From the NCBI RefSeq assembly GCF_017813395.1, contig NZ_JAGIZB010000030.1, positions 1 to 38,990 of the forward strand: 38,990 nucleotides of DNA, written 5' to 3'. Below are positions 34,190 to 38,990 of this stretch, piece by piece. The DNA comes from Pararoseomonas baculiformis (GTDB lineage Bacteria; Pseudomonadota; Alphaproteobacteria; Acetobacterales; Acetobacteraceae). The notes beneath the pieces are model-generated. The model did no database searches. It saw only the letters and a program-made list of their open reading frames with translations, and was not told the origin of the DNA. The position numbers and the translations under genes were made by a program. Within the stretch, counting starts at the first letter, position 1. Every line of letters starts with the position of its first letter.

Positions 34190-35184
34190 CAGGCGTTCCT
34201 CAGGCGGGAATGGGGCAGCGCGCTGCCATCCGTGGCGACGCTCCAGCGCCAGGCGATCACGCCTGGCACGCCCAGGATGATGTCCCGGATCCGGCGGATC
34301 AGTACCAGGGCGATCGCGCGGTCCGGCGGGATGCCGAAGAGCGCGCAGATCAGAACATAGCCCCCTTCCTGCACACCCAGCGCGCCAGGGATGAAGAAGC
34401 CGGCACTGCGCACGGCCTGCCCGAGGCTCTCGATCACCAGCGCCTCGGCCAGCCCGGCCTCGATCCCCACGGCCCGCATCGCCGCCCATGTCTCGACCAC
34501 GCCGATCATCCAGGAAGCGAAGTGCCAGAGCCCGCTGCGCCAGAGTCGCCCGGGCTGGCGGTAGAGCCCCTGCACGGTCTCGTTCAGCCCGGACAGCTCG
34601 CCGAGCGATGTCCAGCCGACGCGCGCCGCCAGCTTCGGCAGCATCGCCTCCACCACCTTGAACAAACCCCAGCGCTGGGCGGCGATGAACACGCCGGTCA
34701 CCCCCGCGCCCAGCGCCGTGCCCAGCACCGCCCAGGCAGTGGTGGAGGAACCCGAGGCATGCGGGATCATCAGCAGCACGGCCAGGCCGAGGAGCGAGAA
34801 GACGATCTGCGAGGCCATCTCGGTGCCGAGGTCGATGGCGAGGCTCGCGATCACCCGCACCTTGGCCACGCCGTAGCGTACCAGCACCTGCGCGCGGATC
34901 AGCTCCCCCATCGCCTGCACGATGGGCAGCAGCGCGTTGGTGGAAACCCGCACCCAGCGCAGGAAGGCCAGGCCGAAGGGGCCGGGCCGCCGCGGATCCT
35001 CGATCAGGGGTCCCCAGCCCAGGCCCGACGCGACGATCTGCGCGATGTTGAGCAGGAGGACAGCCACCATCCACCACCCCGTATCCAGCAGGAGGCGGAG
35101 GATCTCGGCCGGGTCATTCGTCGCGATCAGCGCGGCGGCGATGGCCAGCCCCACGATGAGGCTGACCGCGGTGGACCAGATCAC
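34189..35184 (-). CDS. HpnL-like / lysylphosphatidylglycerol-synthase TM-region membrane protein
   Basis: The 331-residue protein has about eight predicted membrane helices and resembles the UPF0104/flippase-like family: the N-terminal segment IVGLAIAAALIATNDPAEIL, then WVRVSTNALLPIVQAMGELIRA, and near the C-terminus GFFIPGALGVQEGGYVLICA. That last segment (LP-x-x-x-G-x-x-E-G) is the strongest family mark. HpnL proteins of hopanoid loci belong here. It overlaps both neighbours (ATGA with the decarboxylase, TGATG with the transaminase), so it is an integral part of the AEP operon. I infer it moves or presents the phosphonolipid or its precursor across the inner membrane, or aids its synthesis; direct evidence for transport is lacking. 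Confidence 0.82.
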   Translation of the reverse strand: MIWSTAVSLIVGLAIAAALIATNDPAEILRLLLDTGWWMVAVLLLNIAQIVASGLGWGPLIEDPRRPGPFGLAFLRWVRVSTNALLPIVQAMGELIRAQVLVRYGVAKVRVIASLAIDLGTEMASQIVFSLLGLAVLLMIPHASGSSTTAWAVLGTALGAGVTGVFIAAQRWGLFKVVEAMLPKLAARVGWTSLGELSGLNETVQGLYRQPGRLWRSGLWHFASWMIGVVETWAAMRAVGIEAGLAEALVIESLGQAVRSAGFFIPGALGVQEGGYVLICALFGIPPDRAIALVLIRRIRDIILGVPGVIAWRWSVATDGSALPHSRLRNA

Positions 35185-36341
35185 GCCGGCGCTGACTCCG
35201 TCACCGGCGCGGCCAGGAAATCCCGGAAGCGGCGCGCCACATCGGCCGGCTTCACCGTGGGCCGCCCGAGCTTTGCCATGGAGCCCGGCGCGATCCGCAG
35301 ATGAATCATCGCCGGCCCGCCATGCGCCAGCGCCGCGCGGAAGGCGGCATCGAACCCATCCAGGCTGTCGGCCGAGGCGGCGTAGCGATAGCCGCAGGCC
35401 AGGGCGATGGCCGCAAAATCCACCGAAGCCGAGACCGTGGCCTGCCCGCCCGTGGAGTCATGCACGCCATTGTCCAGCAGCACATGGATGAGATTCCCCG
35501 GCGCGTGGGCGCCGATGGTGGCGAAGCTGCCGAGCTTCATCAGCGCCGCGCCATCGCCATCCAGCACCACCACGGGCCGCTGGCTGTTCAGCGCCACCCC
35601 CAGCCCCATGCCGCTGGCCCCGCCCATGGAACCGACCTGATAGAGATGCTGCGGCCGGTCCGCGAGGGTGAAGAGTTCCCGCCCGCATTTGCCGGTCGTG
35701 GCGATTACCCCGGCGTCGTCGGGCGTGATGGCCAGGAAGCGCTCCAGCACCGCTGCGCGGCTGGGGCGCTCGGCGCCCGTCGTGAAGTCCTCGCGCCTTC
35801 CCGGCGCGGGCAGCGGGCGCGGCTTCTGGTCCAGTGCCCGCTCCTCCACATCATCCTTGCGGACGACCATGGCGAAGGGAAGCCCGGTCGCATCCATGCG
35901 CTCCACCGCATGGGCCAGGGCCGGGCGCAGCGCCTGCCTGGCCTGGGGGAAAGGCGCCTGCTCCAGCCGCATCAGCGCGATCAGGTCCTGGGTGATCTCC
36001 CCCATGATCTCGTGCTGCGGCTCATCCGGGATGCCGGGCTCGCCGCGCCAGGTGGTGAGGAAAAGGGTGGGTATGCGGAAGGGGTGGTTCAGCGAGGTCA
36101 GCGGGTTCACCGCGTTCCCCAGGCCGGAATTCTGGCACATCACCACCGTCCGCCGCCCCGCGAGCCAGGCACCGGAGGCGATGGCCACCGCCTCCCCCTC
36201 GCTCGCCGCGCCGACATAGGCGAGGGATGGCGTGGAGAGCACGCCATTGATCAGCGGCGTGAGGAAGCTGCAGGGCACGCCCGTGTAGAAGTCGAAGCCG
36301 ACATGGCCGGCCTCGGCGATGAAATCGTCGGCGGTGATCAT
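35181..36341 (-). CDS. aepY: Phosphonopyruvate decarboxylase
   Basis: This thiamine-diphosphate enzyme decarboxylates phosphonopyruvate to phosphonoacetaldehyde, the irreversible step that pulls the unfavourable PEP mutase reaction forward. The 386-residue protein starts with the PYR-domain region [18 protein letters not shown] and the catalytic Glu in [14 protein letters not shown]. The C-terminal ThDP-binding motif is [11 protein letters not shown] followed by [10 protein letters not shown]. Start at 36341 overlaps the PEP mutase stop by 4 bases (ATGA) and gives the usual family N-terminus. The upstream 74 residues of open frame lie within the mutase gene and are not family-like. Confidence 0.95.
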   Translation of the reverse strand: MITADDFIAEAGHVGFDFYTGVPCSFLTPLINGVLSTPSLAYVGAASEGEAVAIASGAWLAGRRTVVMCQNSGLGNAVNPLTSLNHPFRIPTLFLTTWRGEPGIPDEPQHEIMGEITQDLIALMRLEQAPFPQARQALRPALAHAVERMDATGLPFAMVVRKDDVEERALDQKPRPLPAPGRREDFTTGAERPSRAAVLERFLAITPDDAGVIATTGKCGRELFTLADRPQHLYQVGSMGGASGMGLGVALNSQRPVVVLDGDGAALMKLGSFATIGAHAPGNLIHVLLDNGVHDSTGGQATVSASVDFAAIALACGYRYAASADSLDGFDAAFRAALAHGGPAMIHLRIAPGSMAKLGRPTVKPADVARRFRDFLAAPVTESAPA

Positions 36342-37990
36342 GGGAAGTTTCGTGCTTCGGCCAGGTCGGTCAGCGTGTTCACGTTCAGCCAGTGGCCGGT
36401 GAAGTACTTCACCCGCACCGGATGCTTCGCCGCGATGCGCGTGAGCAGCAGCGGCACGTCGCCCTTCTCCAGCAGCCCCTCGGCTTCCATAGCGGCGATT
36501 TCCTCGCGCAGCCATTCGGCGCCGCGGGCGCTGAAGCGCACCAGCCCCATCCATTCGCCGCACACATCGCCCTGCGGAATGTCCTGCGCCACGCGGCTGA
36601 GATGGGCCGGCCGGTCATCCAGGTAATCGCCCGAGAAGCGGCGGTCGGCCATCACGAGGTCACGCTGCCCCGGATGCGGCTGCATGCCCAGCGTATCCAC
36701 CGCCACCACCACATCGGCGCTGCTGGTCAGCAGGCTGTCCAGGATGTAGCGGCGGAACAGCACGTCGCCATAGGCGATGATCGTCTCGCCCCGGATCGCC
36801 TCCTTCGCGCAGGCCAGGGACCATGCCTCGCCTGTCTCCGCGAAACGGTCATTGTCGAGCGTGCGGATGCCCTGCAGCGAGACGGCGTCCTTGCGGTAGC
36901 CGCGCACCACCGTCACGTCCCGCACGCCGCTCTCGCGGAGGGTGCCGGCCAGGCGCTGCAGCAGGGACTGGCCGCGGATGTCCAGCATGCATTTCGGCTG
37001 GTCGAGCGTCAGCCCGCCCATCTCCCCGCCGGACGCGGCCAGCACGATGGCGGAAGGCGCCGGGCGCGCGGGAAGGTAGCGGCGCTCCGCCTCTTCCAGC
37101 TCCGCATTGCCCATGAGCCGGAAGATGTCCTTCACGCTGGCCACGCTGCCCTCCACGCGGACCAGGGATTCATCCTCCTGGATCCGCGCCGCGGTCTCGC
37201 GCATCGCCGCCATGGAGGCGCGCAGCAGGTGGTTCGCCCAGATGATGGTGGAGATGCCGGCCTGCCGGTAAAGCTCCGTCGGCGTGGAGTAATACATCGT
37301 CGGCACGATCACGACCGGGGCGCGGTTTCCCCAGCGCTCCGCGAAGGTGAAGATCTCGTCCGCGTCCGACTTCTTGGAGTGTATGAGGATCGCGTCGGCT
37401 CCTGCCGCGTGATAGGCCTCGGCGCGCCGGAGTGCCTCCTCCATGCTGTGGCCGGAGATCAGCGCCTCGACGCGCGCGACGAGCACAAAGTCGTCGTCGG
37501 TCTGGCTGTCCTTGCCGGCCTTGATGCGCCCGCAGAACTCATCGACATCGGCCAGGGGCTGGGCCTCCCCGATGAAGGAATTCGTCTTGGGGAAGAGCTT
37601 GTCCTCGATGCAGACGCCGGCGATGCCGCGCTCGCAGAGCTTGCGGACAAAGCGCCGCACATTGTTGAAGTTGCCATGGCCCGTGTCGCCATCCACCAGG
37701 ATGGGCAGGGTGGTGGCGTCGGACATGTATTCCAGCACGTCCAGCACCTGGGTCCAGGACGCCTCGTTGCTGTCGCGCAGCCCCAGCGCGGCGGACGTGG
37801 TCAGGCCCGAGGCCCAGATGCCGCGGAAGCCCGCCTCCTGCACGATCTTGGCGGAAAGCCCGTCATGCGCTTCCATCAGGAAGGATAGCGAGGGCGAGGC
37901 GATCTCCCGCCGCAGCGCCGCGAAGCGTGTTTCCCGGGAGGTGGAGTGGGCAGCGCCGGGCCGACTGCCCGACAGGCTCGCATCGCTCAA
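36338..37990 (-). CDS. aepX: Phosphoenolpyruvate mutase fused to a nucleotidyltransferase domain
   Basis: This is a bifunctional 550-residue protein. Residues 20-305 are PEP mutase, which forms the C-P bond by converting PEP to phosphonopyruvate. The diagnostic mutase motif [11 protein letters not shown] is at 129-139, and metal-binding DGDTGHG is near 100-106. Residues 312-550 form a nucleotidyltransferase domain ([37 protein letters not shown]). PEP mutases fused to cytidylyltransferases of the PntC type activate AEP as CMP-AEP, which fits here. The first motif differs from the usual LAAGxGxR: it reads [10 protein letters not shown], so nucleotide specificity and activity need care. It is the first gene of a four-gene overlapping operon, divergent from a second nucleotidyltransferase gene. 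Confidence 0.95.
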   Translation of the reverse strand: MSDASLSGSRPGAAHSTSRETRFAALRREIASPSLSFLMEAHDGLSAKIVQEAGFRGIWASGLTTSAALGLRDSNEASWTQVLDVLEYMSDATTLPILVDGDTGHGNFNNVRRFVRKLCERGIAGVCIEDKLFPKTNSFIGEAQPLADVDEFCGRIKAGKDSQTDDDFVLVARVEALISGHSMEEALRRAEAYHAAGADAILIHSKKSDADEIFTFAERWGNRAPVVIVPTMYYSTPTELYRQAGISTIIWANHLLRASMAAMRETAARIQEDESLVRVEGSVASVKDIFRLMGNAELEEAERRYLPARPAPSAIVLAASGGEMGGLTLDQPKCMLDIRGQSLLQRLAGTLRESGVRDVTVVRGYRKDAVSLQGIRTLDNDRFAETGEAWSLACAKEAIRGETIIAYGDVLFRRYILDSLLTSSADVVVAVDTLGMQPHPGQRDLVMADRRFSGDYLDDRPAHLSRVAQDIPQGDVCGEWMGLVRFSARGAEWLREEIAAMEAEGLLEKGDVPLLLTRIAAKHPVRVKYFTGHWLNVNTLTDLAEARNFP

Positions 37991-38121
37991 GTTGCGCCCT
38001 CTTGTTTCGGATAGAGCATGAACAGGGCCGGCACGATGCCCGGTCTTGCCACGGCTTCGATAGTAACTTTACTTTCACAGGGCTTGAAGGCCCGTCTAGG
38101 ACAATCCGCTTGACCGCAGGC
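37991..38121. promoter_or_regulatory. Divergent promoter region of the aepX operon and the nucleotidyltransferase-dxs pair
   Basis: This 131-bp spacer separates two divergent starts and must hold both promoters. It has the only AT-rich patch in the neighbourhood, CGATAGTAACTTTACTTTCA (38058-38077), which is a plausible core-promoter area. No operator or riboswitch is recognised. Confidence 0.4.
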
Positions 38122-38868
38122 ATGCAGACCCCATCGGCGATCATCCTGGCGGCGGGGGTTGGCCGGCGGCTCGGGGAAGCGCATGACGGCCCCAAGATCC
38201 TGCTGGAATTCGGCGGCCGCACGCTCCTCGCCCGTCATCTGGAGGCGCTGGATCGCCATGGCGTGGGCCGGGTCAGTATCACGATCGGCTACCAGCACGC
38301 GCTGATCGAGGCGGAGGTGGCGCGGCTCGGCTGGTCGGAAAGGGTGCGTTTCGTCCACAACCCCGATTTCCGGCAGGGCAGCCTCGTCTCCCTTTCCGTG
38401 CAGGGCAACGCGTTGCGCGCCGGCGGCCCGGTGCTGCTGATGGACGGCGATGTCCTTTATGATCCCCGCATGATCGGCGCCCTGCTCGCCGCGCCGGGGG
38501 AGAACGTGCTGCTCCTCGACCGCGACATCGAGCCCGGTGACGAGCCCGTGAAGATCTGCTTTCGCGGCGAGACCATCGTGGATTTCCGCAAGAAGCCCGA
38601 GCACGCGCATGACCGCCATGGCGAGTCCGTGGGCTTCTTCCGCTTCTCCGCCGCCACCGCCACCGCCCTGGCTGACCGCGCCCGGGCGCTGGTCGCGGCC
38701 GGCCGCACCGGGCTGGAATATGAGGAGGCGATCCGCGACCTCATCCTGGCCGAGCCCGCGCGCTTCGCGGCGCGCGACATCACCGATCTTCCCTGGATCG
38801 AGATCGATTTCGAGGCCGATGTCGCCCGCGCCCGGAACGAGATCCTTCCCCAGCTGAGTGCTGCCTGA
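38122..38868 (+). CDS. Stand-alone nucleotidyltransferase (LicC/phosphocholine cytidylyltransferase-like)
   Basis: The 248-residue GT-A-fold nucleotidyltransferase has the classical first motif LAAGVGRRLGE followed by PKILLEFGG, the metal-binding MDGDVLYD, and VGFFRFS and WIEIDFEAD near the C-terminus. The last is typical of LicC-like and inositol-phosphate cytidylyltransferase families. It transfers a CMP (or other NMP) group to a phosphate or phosphonate. Its divergent position next to aepX makes AEP, or another lipid head-group precursor, a plausible substrate. It would then complement or replace the degenerate domain fused to AepX. Its stop overlaps the dxs start by one base (TGATG), so it is co-translated with the first enzyme of the MEP pathway. 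Confidence 0.85.
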   Translation: MQTPSAIILAAGVGRRLGEAHDGPKILLEFGGRTLLARHLEALDRHGVGRVSITIGYQHALIEAEVARLGWSERVRFVHNPDFRQGSLVSLSVQGNALRAGGPVLLMDGDVLYDPRMIGALLAAPGENVLLLDRDIEPGDEPVKICFRGETIVDFRKKPEHAHDRHGESVGFFRFSAATATALADRARALVAAGRTGLEYEEAIRDLILAEPARFAARDITDLPWIEIDFEADVARARNEILPQLSAA

Positions 38869-38990
38869 TGTCCCCCCCGCCAGTGACGCCGCTGCTCGAC
38901 CGGGTTCGTGTGCCGTCGGATTTGCGGAATTTCTCACCGGACCAGCTGAAGCAGTTGGCGGATGAGGTTCGGGCCGAGACGGTGCATGCG
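38868..38990 (+). CDS. dxs: 1-deoxy-D-xylulose-5-phosphate synthase, N-terminal part (cut by window end)
   Basis: Only the first 41 codons are present. The translation includes TPLLDRVRVPSDLRNF, then SPDQLKQLADEVRAETV, which matches the conserved N-terminus of Dxs. Dxs makes DXP from pyruvate and glyceraldehyde 3-phosphate and controls flux into the MEP pathway. The ATG overlaps the upstream nucleotidyltransferase stop. Together with ispH it frames the phosphonate cassette with isoprenoid-supply genes. Confidence 0.9.
   Translation, partial: MSPPPVTPLLDRVRVPSDLRNFSPDQLKQLADEVRAETVHA

Noticed and set aside
33089-35077. A 662-residue minus-strand frame suggesting a fusion of the AEP transaminase with an upstream domain
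   Set aside because: The upstream part is an out-of-frame reading of the flippase-like gene. The transaminase has its own ATG at 34189 in a TGATG overlap.

Overview
The window is GC-rich DNA with the gene content of an alphaproteobacterium. The hopanoid genes, the FUSC, MarC and UxaA families and the strongly GC-biased third codon positions suggest Rhodospirillales/Acetobacteraceae, perhaps a Roseomonas-like genus. That placement is inference from gene families; no database was searched.

Region 1 (1 to about 4608) is the right end of an integrated element. It holds small hypothetical genes, a decayed IS5-type transposase, a ParB-like fragment, a possible IS21-type end, a cluster of GTCCCGAC repeats and a full-length tyrosine integrase (3120-4400, minus). 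The element ends at a 47-bp copy of the 3' part of tRNA-Phe (anticodon GAA, 4562-4608). This is an attachment-site remnant; the intact tRNA gene should lie left of the window.

Region 2 (about 4609-18979) is ordinary chromosome. It encodes a hybrid histidine kinase, an L,D-transpeptidase with a small proline/alanine-rich lipoprotein diverging from it, an MscS channel, LeuC/LeuD, an SDR oxidoreductase, a MarC-type membrane protein, a two-helix membrane protein, a FUSC protein, an orphan peptide-type ABC substrate-binding protein and a class I/II aminotransferase.

Region 3 (18995-24196) is a sugar-acid-type catabolic operon. Two tandem UxaA/altronate-dehydratase paralogs are followed by an Ldh2-type dehydrogenase, with a divergent LysR regulator.

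Region 4 (24418-38990) is the most interesting. A hopanoid run, hpnA-hpnB-shc-hpnG, converges on and overlaps hpnH, which is read with ispH (last step of the MEP isoprenoid pathway). At the far right dxs (first step of the same pathway) begins. Between ispH and dxs sits a complete 2-aminoethylphosphonate (AEP) cassette: PEP mutase fused to a nucleotidyltransferase, phosphonopyruvate decarboxylase, an HpnL-like flippase-family membrane protein and AEP transaminase, all overlapping on the minus strand. Facing it is a ferritin-like di-iron protein translationally coupled to a CDP-alcohol phosphatidyltransferase. A second nucleotidyltransferase overlaps dxs. The simplest reading is synthesis of CMP-AEP and its transfer to a lipid acceptor, giving a phosphonolipid. 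The position inside a hopanoid/isoprenoid locus raises the possibility that the acceptor or function is connected to hopanoids. The product itself is inference.
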